From an uncultured delta proteobacterium (GTDB lineage: Bacteria > Desulfobacterota > Desulfovibrionia > Desulfovibrionales > Desulfovibrionaceae), in the NCBI GenBank assembly GCA_900079685.1, contig LT599018.1:2765924-2829923 (forward strand): DNA of 64,000 nt. The letters run 5' to 3'. Position numbers and translations under genes: made by a program. The notes below the pieces were generated by a model. The model saw only the letters and a program-made list of their open reading frames with translations. It searched no databases and was not told where the DNA came from. This document shows positions 8,852 through 15,862 of this stretch, in pieces. The number at the start of each line of letters is the position of its first letter. Position 1 is the first letter of the stretch.

Positions 8852-9802
8852 CTACCATTCGTACACGGCGCAACCGGAAGTCAGCCCCCCGCCCACGCCC
8901 GCCATCACCAGGATATCGCCGGAATGCAGCTTGCCCTCACGGTTGGCCTGGTCCAGGGCGATGGGGATGCAGCCGGCGGAGGTGTTCGCCACCTCCGCTA
9001 TGTTCGTATAGAACGCGTCCATTGAAAGCCCGAGCCTCTGGGCCACGGACTGGATGATTCTGAGATTCGCCTGGTGGAGAATGAACAGGGAGACGTCATT
9101 GACCGTGAGGTTGCATGCCCGCAGGCCGTCGCGGATGATGGTCTCCAGCTCCCTTGTCGCAAAGGCGTAGACCTCGCGGCCTTTGAGCGAGATGAAAGAG
9201 GGAACGAACTGGCCGTCCCGCCGCGCGTTCGCTCCCGCCATGTCCAGGGTCTCGTGCACGTCCGGCCGTGAATGGAGTGCGAACGACCTGCATCGCGTGC
9301 CTTTCCGGATAACGGCGGCCCCGGCCCCATCGCCGAACAGGATGCAGCTGTCCCTGTCCTCCATGTTCAGAAAGCGCGACATTGTATCGCCGCCGATAAC
9401 CAAAATGGTCTTGCAGGTTTCCGTAAGAAAGCGTTCCGCCGTCTTGAGCGCGAAAATGAACCCCGAGCAGGCGGCGTTGACGTCAAAGGCAAAGCAGCGT
9501 TCAATGCCCAAAGCCCGTTGGATCTGGCAGGCCAGCGATGGAATGGCCGCCTCGTTGGTGCAGGTTCCGGCTATTATGGCGTCAATGCTCTGTATGTCCA
9601 CGCCCGCCATGGCGATGGCGCGGCGCGCCGCCTCCGTGCCCATGTCCACGTTCCGTTCGCCTTCGCCGACAAAATACCGTTGCCTGATGCCGGTCCTTTG
9701 TGTGATCCACTCGTCCGAAGTGTCGACAATTTTTTCAAAATCCTGGTTGGTGACGATTTTCGCTGGCAGATGGCTGCCGGTCCCGATAATCTCAAAACTC
9801 AT
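8852..9802 (-). CDS. fabH: 3-oxoacyl-ACP synthase III (FabH-type ketosynthase)
   Basis: A 316-residue condensing enzyme that joins acetyl-CoA, or another acyl-CoA, to malonyl-ACP and so starts fatty-acid chains. The N-terminus IIGTGSHLPAKIVTN and TSDEWITQRTGI is characteristic. The active-site cysteine is in NAACSGF, the histidine in LHQANLRI and the asparagine in VANTSAG, so the Cys-His-Asn triad is intact. The ATG at 9802 is chosen because it aligns with the family start and has GGAGAG six bases upstream; an earlier in-frame ATG at 9841 would add 13 residues. It lies apart from any other fab gene, so it may be a second copy with a special acyl-CoA primer. Confidence 0.93.
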   Translation of the reverse strand: MSFEIIGTGSHLPAKIVTNQDFEKIVDTSDEWITQRTGIRQRYFVGEGERNVDMGTEAARRAIAMAGVDIQSIDAIIAGTCTNEAAIPSLACQIQRALGIERCFAFDVNAACSGFIFALKTAERFLTETCKTILVIGGDTMSRFLNMEDRDSCILFGDGAGAAVIRKGTRCRSFALHSRPDVHETLDMAGANARRDGQFVPSFISLKGREVYAFATRELETIIRDGLRACNLTVNDVSLFILHQANLRIIQSVAQRLGLSMDAFYTNIAEVANTSAGCIPIALDQANREGKLHSGDILVMAGVGGGLTSGCAVYEW

Positions 9803-9924
9803 CCGTTCTCTCCGTTTCTGTCTCAGGAATACCGCGCGCATGCCGCCGGGGCATCCACGGCGGCGGGGATTGTCCGTGGCGCGGGCATGGCCGTGCCGCC
9901 CGGCAATCCCGGCGCGTCAGTATA

Positions 9925-9941
9925 CATACTATAATAGTATG
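9925..9941. promoter_or_regulatory. Palindrome containing a -10-like TATAAT
   Basis: CATACTA and TAGTATG form a perfect seven-base inverted repeat with a TAA centre in the intergenic region upstream of fabH (minus strand) and downstream of the NDH-2 gene. The centre reads TATAAT (9930-9935) on the plus strand and the similar ATTATA on the minus strand. It looks like a promoter covered by an operator; the regulator is unknown. Confidence 0.4.
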
Positions 9942-9997
9942 ATTTTTACACCCGCAAATATGCTCCTGTTTCTCTCCGGCCGGGCCGTGGTGGCCGG

Positions 9998-11359
9998 TTA
10001 GCCTTGCGGCGGGACGTTTTCCGGCTGGGGAGCGGCGTCAGCGTCATCCAGCCCGCACACGTTCTCCCCGGTGCCGCACACCTTCAGCACGGAACCGGTG
10101 TTGGGCAGAATAAGCCGGACCGACCGCTCGTAAAAGAAATAATCCCAGGCCCAGCCGATCATCACCAGGATGCGGTTGCGGAACCCGATCAGATAGGAAA
10201 GGTGCACGAACAGCCAGAGCATCCAGGCCATAATCCCGGTGAACTCCCGCTTGCCGATGGCCGCGACCGCCGAACTGCGGCCGATGGTGACCATGGAGCC
10301 TTTGTCTCTGTATACGAATTCCTCCGGGGCCTTCCCCTTGACGATGCGGATGATGTTTTTGGCGACGTGTTCCCCTTGCTGGATGGCGTTGGGCGCGACC
10401 ATGGGAGGGGGATTTTCCAGGCTCGGCAGGCCCGTGTCGCCCGCGACGTGGATTTCCGGCCGGTCCACGATCTGCAAGGTGGGCGTCACCGCGATGCGGC
10501 CCCCCCTGCCGAGAATGAAGCCCCCTGCCTGCCCGATGCCGTGCCCCATGACCCCGGCGGACCAGACAATGGTATAGGCGCGCACCATCGTGCCGTCCTT
10601 GAGGACGATGGAATCCGGCTTCACTTCGGCAACCTGGGCGTTTGTCCGCACTTCCACGCCCATTTTCCCGAGCCGTTCGCGGGCGTATTCCCGGAGGCGC
10701 GGCGGGAAGGGCATCAAAACGTCCGGCGCGGCGTCGATGAGGACGACCTTGGCCTTGTTTTTGGCCAGGTGGGGGAAATCACGGACCAGCGGGCCGGACA
10801 TGAGTTCTGCGAGCGCGCCCGCGTATTCAAGACCGGTGGCCCCGGCACCCACCACGGCGACGGTGAGCAGGCCTTCGTGGCGTTCCGTCCCTTCCATGGC
10901 GGCGCGTTCAAAGCAGGCCAGGATATGGCTGCGCAACCGGACGGCTTCCTCAATGCTCTTGAGGCCGAACGTGTTTTCCTCCGCTCCGGGAATGTTGAAA
11001 TACGAAGTGCGGCTCCCCGGCGCGAGAACCAGGTGGTCGTAAGGGATGGGGGTACCGTCCGTCAGCAGCAACCGGTTGCGTATATCCACGCCCTTGGCTT
11101 CGGTCATGAGCGTGTTTACGTTGGGGGTGTTACGGAAAATTCCCCGGATGGGGTAGGAGATGGATTCCGCCTCCAGTTCCGCCGCCGCCACCTGGTACAA
11201 GAGCGGCGGGAAGGTGTGGTAGTTGTTGCGGTCGATCAGGGTGACTTCGACGAGTTTCGCGGCGTCGCGTTTTGCCAGGCGCTGCGCCGCCCACAGGCCG
11301 GCGAATCCCGCGCCCACGATGACGACGTGTTGTTTTTTTGAAGCGTTCTGCTTGTTCAT
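9998..11359 (-). CDS. ndh: NADH dehydrogenase, type II (NDH-2)
   Basis: A 453-residue single-subunit flavoprotein that passes electrons from NADH to quinone at the inner membrane without pumping protons. The FAD site is VVIVGAGFAGLWAAQ at the start, the NADH site is VAVVGAGATGLEYAGALAEL in the middle, and a third FAD motif is HVAGDTG. The C-terminal stretch with WMLWLFVHLSYLIGFRNR and DYFFYERSVRLI is the usual membrane anchor of this family. The start at 11359 has GGAGG just upstream. The frame stays open upstream only because the opposite strand is a GC-rich coding region. It may act as a redox valve or in oxygen defence in an otherwise anaerobic organism. Confidence 0.92.
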   Translation of the reverse strand: MNKQNASKKQHVVIVGAGFAGLWAAQRLAKRDAAKLVEVTLIDRNNYHTFPPLLYQVAAAELEAESISYPIRGIFRNTPNVNTLMTEAKGVDIRNRLLLTDGTPIPYDHLVLAPGSRTSYFNIPGAEENTFGLKSIEEAVRLRSHILACFERAAMEGTERHEGLLTVAVVGAGATGLEYAGALAELMSGPLVRDFPHLAKNKAKVVLIDAAPDVLMPFPPRLREYARERLGKMGVEVRTNAQVAEVKPDSIVLKDGTMVRAYTIVWSAGVMGHGIGQAGGFILGRGGRIAVTPTLQIVDRPEIHVAGDTGLPSLENPPPMVAPNAIQQGEHVAKNIIRIVKGKAPEEFVYRDKGSMVTIGRSSAVAAIGKREFTGIMAWMLWLFVHLSYLIGFRNRILVMIGWAWDYFFYERSVRLILPNTGSVLKVCGTGENVCGLDDADAAPQPENVPPQG

Positions 11360-11722
11360 TATGAACCTCCGGTGGTGGAACGCCGCCCGCCGCGGCGGCG
11401 ACGCTGCGCATTCTGTAAGCGCAACTGCATAAAAAAGAGCATTCTCAGTATACCGGAATACGGAGCCTGGAGCCAATAAATCTTTTCTAGAAGCAGGTCG
11501 CCGCGCCCTGGGGCCCGGCACCCGTTCCGGAGCCGCGCCGGGCGGCGAATGCGTTGCGCGGCAAGGGCATGGCTTTTTCCGGAATGATGTTCTTATTGCT
11601 TGCCATGCCCGGAAGGTGGGCGTAAAGGTTGCGGTTGATGTCGCGGGCGGGGCGAAGGGAGAAACTTTCAAACGCTTGCGGCGCTTTTTCGCGCATGCGC
11701 GAGGATTTTTTGGAGAGACCGC
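11360..11722. other. Divergent intergenic region between the NDH-2 gene and the MFS pair
   Basis: No gene is supported here. The region holds a short AT-rich stretch near 11420-11490 that could carry the divergent promoters, and small GC-rich inverted repeats near 11395 and 11535. A 69-codon minus-strand frame at 11487-11696 has no ribosome site and was not accepted. Confidence 0.4.
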
Positions 11723-12907
11723 GTGTCCGTTCCGTATTATTTCTGGTTCCCCATCTCCGTTTCGATGGGGATGGGCTTTATGAGCCTGAGTATCCCGCCG
11801 GTGGCCAACCAATTCATGGAGCTTTTCGGCGTGGGGTACGGAGGGCTTTCCTTTTTTCTCAGCATCTATTACTGGACCCACTCCTTCATTCAGGTTCCGG
11901 CCGGGCTTTTGCTCGACCGCATCGGGGTTGTCCGGTCCCTCATCCTGTGCATCGCGGTTTCCCTCGTCTCTTCCCTTGCCCCTTTTCTCGAGCCGGACAG
12001 CCTGCCCCTTGCGGTGGCCGGGCGGTTTCTGCTGGGGATGTGCACGGGCGGGCTGTTCTTGATTACGGTAAAAATCATCAAAGCCCTTACCCCGCCGGTG
12101 TACGTCAGCCGCGTGCAGGGCGTGCAGGGCGCTGCCGTCGCCTTGGGGACCATGCTGCCGTATCTGCTCCTTCCCCTCGCGGGCGGGTACGGCTGGGCCG
12201 CCTCGTACGTCGCATGCGCGGCGTTTTGTTTTGTCATCGCTTACGGCGCGTATAAGATGCCGCTCCGGGCCATGCGCCGCTCCCACGCCCACCCGACCCT
12301 GCGGGAGACGTGGGAATCGATAAAGGTCATCGCGACCTCCAGGGAGGTCTGGTTCCTCGGCTGCTGCCACGGGCTGTCCTTCGGGACCATGATGACGGTC
12401 ATCGGCAACTGGCTGCCGTCCATCCTCGTTGATATGCGGCCCGGAACCGCCATAGAGGACTGGGCGCTTTTCACCAGCGCCATGCTGTTCGTCGGCATGT
12501 TCGGCCGCATATCCGGCGGCGAGATGGCGCGCAAGGTGCCGCGCGGGATTATCCTGAACCGCGCGATGTTCGTTGTCGCGGCGACGCATCTGATTCTGGC
12601 CGTTTCCGGCTTTGCCGCGTTGAGCATCGTCGTGGCGTTCCTGGCCGCTTTTTTGTGCAGTCTGACCTTTTCCCCGGTGTTCACCCTGGCAACGGACACG
12701 GCCCAACCCGCCTACGTGGCGACGGCCGTGGGATTCATGAATATGATCGCCAACATTCTCAACGTGCTGCTTATTCTTTTTCTCGGCCTGCTCCGCGACG
12801 CGACAGGTTCCTTCACCGCCGGGCTGTGCATTTCCGGAACGGCGGCCCTGGTGTTCTGCATCCTCACGCGCAACCTCGCCAAGACCATCGGAGAGAACCG
12901 GCCATGA
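11723..12907 (+). CDS. Major facilitator superfamily transporter, first of a tandem pair
   Basis: A 394-residue, 12-helix inner-membrane transporter. The cytoplasmic loop after helix 2 carries the MFS motif A form GLLLDRIGVVRSL, and the signature region of helix 4 is AGRFLLGMCTGGLFLITVKII. The gene starts at a GTG with GGAGAG nine bases upstream. It shares most of its layout and many exact segments with the next gene (PPVANQFMELFGVGYGGLS against PPVADQFMTLFGVGYAGLS). The last bases overlap the next start (ATGA), so the two are translated together. The substrate is unknown; related proteins carry organic anions or nitrate-like solutes. Confidence 0.9.
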   Translation: MSVPYYFWFPISVSMGMGFMSLSIPPVANQFMELFGVGYGGLSFFLSIYYWTHSFIQVPAGLLLDRIGVVRSLILCIAVSLVSSLAPFLEPDSLPLAVAGRFLLGMCTGGLFLITVKIIKALTPPVYVSRVQGVQGAAVALGTMLPYLLLPLAGGYGWAASYVACAAFCFVIAYGAYKMPLRAMRRSHAHPTLRETWESIKVIATSREVWFLGCCHGLSFGTMMTVIGNWLPSILVDMRPGTAIEDWALFTSAMLFVGMFGRISGGEMARKVPRGIILNRAMFVVAATHLILAVSGFAALSIVVAFLAAFLCSLTFSPVFTLATDTAQPAYVATAVGFMNMIANILNVLLILFLGLLRDATGSFTAGLCISGTAALVFCILTRNLAKTIGENRP

Positions 12908-14100
12908 AACGGAAGATACCGGTATACTTCTGGTTCCCCGTGCTGGGCTGCATCGTGGGCGGCACGTTTTTCATGAGCTTCCCGCCGGTGGCCGACCAGT
13001 TCATGACCCTTTTCGGCGTGGGCTATGCGGGTCTTTCCGTCTTGTTCAGCATCCTGTACTGGAGCCACTCCCTGTGCCAGATGCCCGGCGGGCTTATCGT
13101 GGACCGGCTCGGCGTGGCGCGCTCGCTCATCGTCTGCCTGGCCGTCATGATCGTTACGAACCTCGTCCCCTTCATCGCGCCGGGGAGCCTTTCGCTCGCC
13201 ATTGCCATGCGCGTCGTGCTGGGGCTTGTGACCGGGGCCTATTTCCTGGTCATGATAAAAATCATCAAGATACTGACGCCGCCGGTGCATGTGGCCAGAA
13301 TGCAGGGCATGCACGGCGCGGCGTTCTGCCTCGGCACCCTGGTGCCGTATCTGTATCTTCCCCCGGCCGGGGCTTACGGCTGGGCGGCGGCCTACCTTTC
13401 GGGCGCCATCCTGTGCGTTGTGGTGGGGCTGTGCATGTTCCGCCTGCCCCTGGAACGGCTGCGGGAAACCCGCGAGACGGACAGCTTCTCCCAGGTTCTG
13501 AAGACCGTGAAAAAGATCGCGACCTCCAAGGACATCTGGCTCATGGGGATCTGCCACGGGTTCTTTTTCGGCTCCATCAACACGTTCGGCAACTGGCTGC
13601 CGTCCATCCTCGCGGACATCCGGGCGAACAGCACGCCCGAGGACTGGGCCGCGGCAACCGGCGTCATGCTGTTCATCGGCACCATGGGCAGGGTGTTCGG
13701 CTCCGAGATCATGGGGCTTATGACGCGCTGGCAGCTCATCACCCGCGTGATGCTGCTGATCGGCGTTTTTTACTGGGTTCTCGCCTTCTGTGCCAACCCC
13801 GTGCTGTTCTTCTGCCTGTGCCTTGTGCTCGCGCTTTTGTGCGGCCTGACCTTTGCCTCGGTGTTCACCCTGCTGATCGAGATCGCGCTCCCGGCGTATG
13901 TTTCCTCGACCATGGGCTTCATGAGCATGCTGGCCAACCTCGTGAACATTCTGTTGATTCTCCTCTGGGGAACGGCCCGCGAGTATACCGGAAATTTTTC
14001 TTACGCGCTGTGCGTTTCAGGAACCTGCGCCCTGGTCGTCTGGCTCTGGGCCAGAAAGCGTAACCCGGAAAAGGCCCTGGCAGGGAAAGCCCCCTCCTGA
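12904..14100 (+). CDS. Major facilitator superfamily transporter, second of a tandem pair
   Basis: A 398-residue 12-helix transporter, a diverged paralogue of the gene before it. The ATG at 12904 overlaps the previous stop by four bases and has GGAGAG upstream; the earlier part of the open frame lies inside the previous gene and is not used. Motif A is GGLIVDRLGVARSL. The helix-4 region (VVLGLVTGAYFLVMIKIIKILTPP) and the GNWLPSIL segment are shared with the partner. The pair may form a two-component or heterodimeric uptake system, or have split substrate range after duplication. Confidence 0.9.
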   Translation: MKRKIPVYFWFPVLGCIVGGTFFMSFPPVADQFMTLFGVGYAGLSVLFSILYWSHSLCQMPGGLIVDRLGVARSLIVCLAVMIVTNLVPFIAPGSLSLAIAMRVVLGLVTGAYFLVMIKIIKILTPPVHVARMQGMHGAAFCLGTLVPYLYLPPAGAYGWAAAYLSGAILCVVVGLCMFRLPLERLRETRETDSFSQVLKTVKKIATSKDIWLMGICHGFFFGSINTFGNWLPSILADIRANSTPEDWAAATGVMLFIGTMGRVFGSEIMGLMTRWQLITRVMLLIGVFYWVLAFCANPVLFFCLCLVLALLCGLTFASVFTLLIEIALPAYVSSTMGFMSMLANLVNILLILLWGTAREYTGNFSYALCVSGTCALVVWLWARKRNPEKALAGKAPS

Positions 14101-14119
14101 CGGCGCGCACAAAAAGCGT

Positions 14120-14169
14120 GTGAACGAGAGCGCCCCCTGTCCCAACGGACAGGGGGCGCTCTCGTTCAC
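14120..14169. terminator. 23-bp perfect hairpin between convergent genes
   Basis: Bases 14120-14142 pair perfectly with 14147-14169 around a CAAC loop. It lies between the MFS stop (14100) and the mntP stop (14195) and serves both strands. There is no T run, so it may act as a processing or stability element as much as a terminator. Confidence 0.6.
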
Positions 14170-14194
14170 GCAAAGGAGCGGGTTCTTCCGGCGC

Positions 14195-14782
14195 TTACAC
14201 GAACATCCCGTGCTCGCGGAGAATGTTCAGGCCGATGGCGATGAGAACCAGGCCGCCGACGGCGTTGGCGCGGTTGGTCCAGTTCCCGGCGAGGGAACAG
14301 ACGATTTTTCCCAGATGCAGCCCCACGGCGGTAATGGTGAAGCAGACAACCCCGATGACGGCCGCCGGGAACCATACCCCGTGGCCCAGAATGCCGAAGG
14401 AGAGCCCTACGGCCAGGGCGTCCACGCTCGTCGCGATGCCGAGGAAAAAGAGGGACGCGCCCTGGGTCGGGTCCGACGTCATGACGCAGGCTTCCGCGGG
14501 CTGGCCCCGTTTTTCCCAGGCTTCTTTCAGCATGCGCGCGCCCACGATGAACAGCAGGACGAACGCGACCCAGTGGTCGTAATCCTGGATGAGTTTTTCA
14601 AGGCCCGCGCCGAGAAACCAGCCGATGACGGGCATGGCGAACTGGAAGAGCCCGAACGTTCCGGCCATGCGCACGGTCTGGGAAGCGTTGATACATCGCA
14701 ACTGCACGCCGCTGGCGACCGCCACGGCGAAAGCGTCCATGGCCAGAGCCACGGCCAGTATCAAAAGCGTCAAAAGAGTCAT
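14195..14782 (-). CDS. mntP: Manganese efflux pump MntP
   Basis: A 195-residue, six-helix inner-membrane exporter that lowers cytoplasmic Mn(II). The two family motifs are both present: AMDAFAVAVASG near residue 15 and TSVDALAVGLSFG near residue 120, each with the conserved aspartate. Length matches the family. The ATG at 14782 is chosen because GGAGG sits close upstream, and the longer frame upstream adds hydrophilic Arg- and Gly-rich sequence that does not belong. The Shine-Dalgarno lies in a palindrome (see 14783-14801). I saw no yybP-ykoY manganese riboswitch motif upstream. It is divergent from the DUF2325 pair with a Fur-like box between them. Confidence 0.92.
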   Translation of the reverse strand: MTLLTLLILAVALAMDAFAVAVASGVQLRCINASQTVRMAGTFGLFQFAMPVIGWFLGAGLEKLIQDYDHWVAFVLLFIVGARMLKEAWEKRGQPAEACVMTSDPTQGASLFFLGIATSVDALAVGLSFGILGHGVWFPAAVIGVVCFTITAVGLHLGKIVCSLAGNWTNRANAVGGLVLIAIGLNILREHGMFV

Positions 14783-14801
14783 ATGTCCTCCGGGAGGACA
14801 T
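14783..14801 (-). promoter_or_regulatory. mntP: Palindrome enclosing the mntP ribosome-binding site
   Basis: Read on the minus strand, ATGTCCTC and GAGGACAT can form an eight-base stem with a three-base loop directly next to the start codon, and the GGAGG of the ribosome site is in the stem. Folding would hide it and lower translation. Confidence 0.5.
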
Positions 14802-14948
14802 CTATACTGCCCTTCACAGGCAAGAGCAAGGCGGATATTTCCACGGCGGCCTGCCGCTGTCCGGCCCGGGCGTTCTTGCCCGCCTCCGGCCCTTGTTCCG
14901 CGGCACTCTTTCCGAATCGGACGGAAAATAAAAATTTCTACTTGATCT

Positions 14949-14963
14949 TGATAATCAAATTCA
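14949..14963. promoter_or_regulatory. Fur-box-like site between mntP and the DUF2325 pair
   Basis: TGATAATCAAATTCA matches the 7-1-7 Fur consensus TGATAAT-N-ATTATCA at all seven bases of the left half and four of seven in the right half. It is about 170 bases before mntP and 150 bases before the DUF2325 gene, in the short AT-rich part of the shared upstream region. Confidence 0.55.
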
Positions 14964-15110
14964 ATAAAAAAGATCATACTGTGCGCACGGGGGATAGCCC
15001 CCTTCTCAGGGGGCCGGTTCTCCCGGTTTCAGCGGCGGGTTTTCCCCCCTCCTCGTCAGGTTTTGTTTTCCTTTGTTGTAAGAACGGTCTTTTACATTCA
15101 GGAGTGGACT

Positions 15111-15419
15111 ATGTGCGTAGCCCTTGTTGGTGGAATGGACAGGCTGAAACGCGATTATGAAAATGCCGCCAAGCGGTGCGGCGTCAAACTCAAGGTATTC
15201 ACGGGGAAAGAATCCTGCCTTGTGGACAAGATGGGCCGGGTGGACGTGGCCATTTTATTCACCAGCATGATTTCCCATAACGCCCGCACCGAAGTCATGC
15301 AAAAGAGCAAAAGCATGGGCATACCGGTCACGTTTCTGCACTCCAACGGCGTGAGCGGCCTTCGCCAGTGCCTTTCCGACCTTATGGCCAAACAGGAGGA
15401 CGCGGCATGTGCGCTTTGA
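15111..15419 (+). CDS. DUF2325 domain protein
   Basis: A 102-residue cytoplasmic protein that is nearly all DUF2325: it opens CVALVGGMDRLKRDYENAAKRCGVKLKVFTG and continues with a Rossmann-like alternation and the motif ILFTSMISHNARTEVMQKSK. Its biochemical role is not known. Small DUF2325 proteins in sulfate reducers have been noted as part of the iron (Fur) response, which fits the Fur-like site upstream; that link is from memory and not proven here. The ATG at 15111 has CAGGAG eight bases upstream, and the longer open frame before it is not needed. It overlaps the next gene by 13 bases. Confidence 0.85.
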   Translation: MCVALVGGMDRLKRDYENAAKRCGVKLKVFTGKESCLVDKMGRVDVAILFTSMISHNARTEVMQKSKSMGIPVTFLHSNGVSGLRQCLSDLMAKQEDAACAL

Positions 15420-15751
15420 CATCCATACGGGCACTGTGCCGGGCCGGGGCCGAGGCCGAGGCGCACGCGGCGGGCAAGGCCGTGAACGGGGACTTCCTTC
15501 TGCACCAGGCCTATTCCCAGGCCAAGGGCCTGCATTCGCCCGTGCTGGAAGCGAAGATCCTGAACACCATGGCGGTGTTCGCCATGGAGGGAAAACGGGC
15601 GAAGGCCGCCATCCCTCTGCTGGCCCAGGCCCGGGCGAAAGTGGACGGCCGGATAGGCAGAAACAACAAACTGTACGCGGTTATCGCAAACAACCTGGTG
15701 CAGGCCGAAGTCGCCGCAATTGCGGAGAGCGTTGCCGTATCCAATAATTGA
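15407..15751 (+). CDS. Small helical protein paired with DUF2325
   Basis: A 114-residue protein of no recognised family. It is predicted all helical and Ala-rich; the segment LEAKILNTMAVFAMEGKRAKAAIPLLAQARAKV looks like one or two TPR-like helical hairpins. The ATG at 15407 has AGGAGG nine bases upstream and lies inside the end of the DUF2325 gene, so the two are translationally coupled and probably work together. The stop codon is embedded in the following perfect Fur palindrome. Confidence 0.75.
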   Translation: MCALTSIRALCRAGAEAEAHAAGKAVNGDFLLHQAYSQAKGLHSPVLEAKILNTMAVFAMEGKRAKAAIPLLAQARAKVDGRIGRNNKLYAVIANNLVQAEVAAIAESVAVSNN

Positions 15752-15763
15752 TAATTATTATCA
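15749..15763. promoter_or_regulatory. Perfect 7-1-7 Fur-box palindrome
   Basis: TGATAATTATTATCA is an exact match to the 7-1-7 Fur format, and the inverted repeat extends one base further each side (15748-15764). It covers a candidate -10 TATTAT (15756-15761), placed 18 bases after a TTGCCG (15732-15737). It is downstream of the DUF2325 pair and not in front of any protein gene on the plus strand. Confidence 0.65.
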
Positions 15764-15767
15764 ATAA

Positions 15768-15845
15768 AACTGAAAGCCGTGGCCTTGTGGGTTCGCCATC
15801 AGCTTGAGACGACAAAAGCCACGGCGAACGCCGTGGCTTTTGTTG
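15768..15845 (+). ncRNA. Candidate Fur-controlled small RNA
   Basis: The candidate promoter inside the Fur palindrome would start a transcript near 15768 that ends at the strong hairpin of 15812-15843 followed by TGTT. The result is about 75 bases with no reading frame. A copy of GCCGTGGC at 15776-15783 equals part of the terminator's right arm (15830-15837) and can pair with the same left arm, giving an alternative fold. The layout is that of a RyhB-like RNA, but no homology is claimed. Confidence 0.35.
15812..15843. terminator. Bidirectional terminator shared with ackA
   Basis: Bases 15812-15825 pair perfectly with 15830-15843 around GAAC, with AAAA and TTTT at the stem base, so it can act for the plus strand and for ackA on the minus strand. 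Confidence 0.8.
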
Positions 15846-15862
15846 TTCACGCGGTGGGCGCG

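Noticed and set aside
11487-11696. 69-codon minus-strand frame between the NDH-2 gene and the MFS genes
   Set aside because: No ribosome site and low-complexity Ala/Gly-rich end; no sign of a real protein.
14783-14990. Possible yybP-ykoY manganese riboswitch upstream of mntP
   Set aside because: The conserved loop sequences of that riboswitch were not found on the minus strand in this interval.
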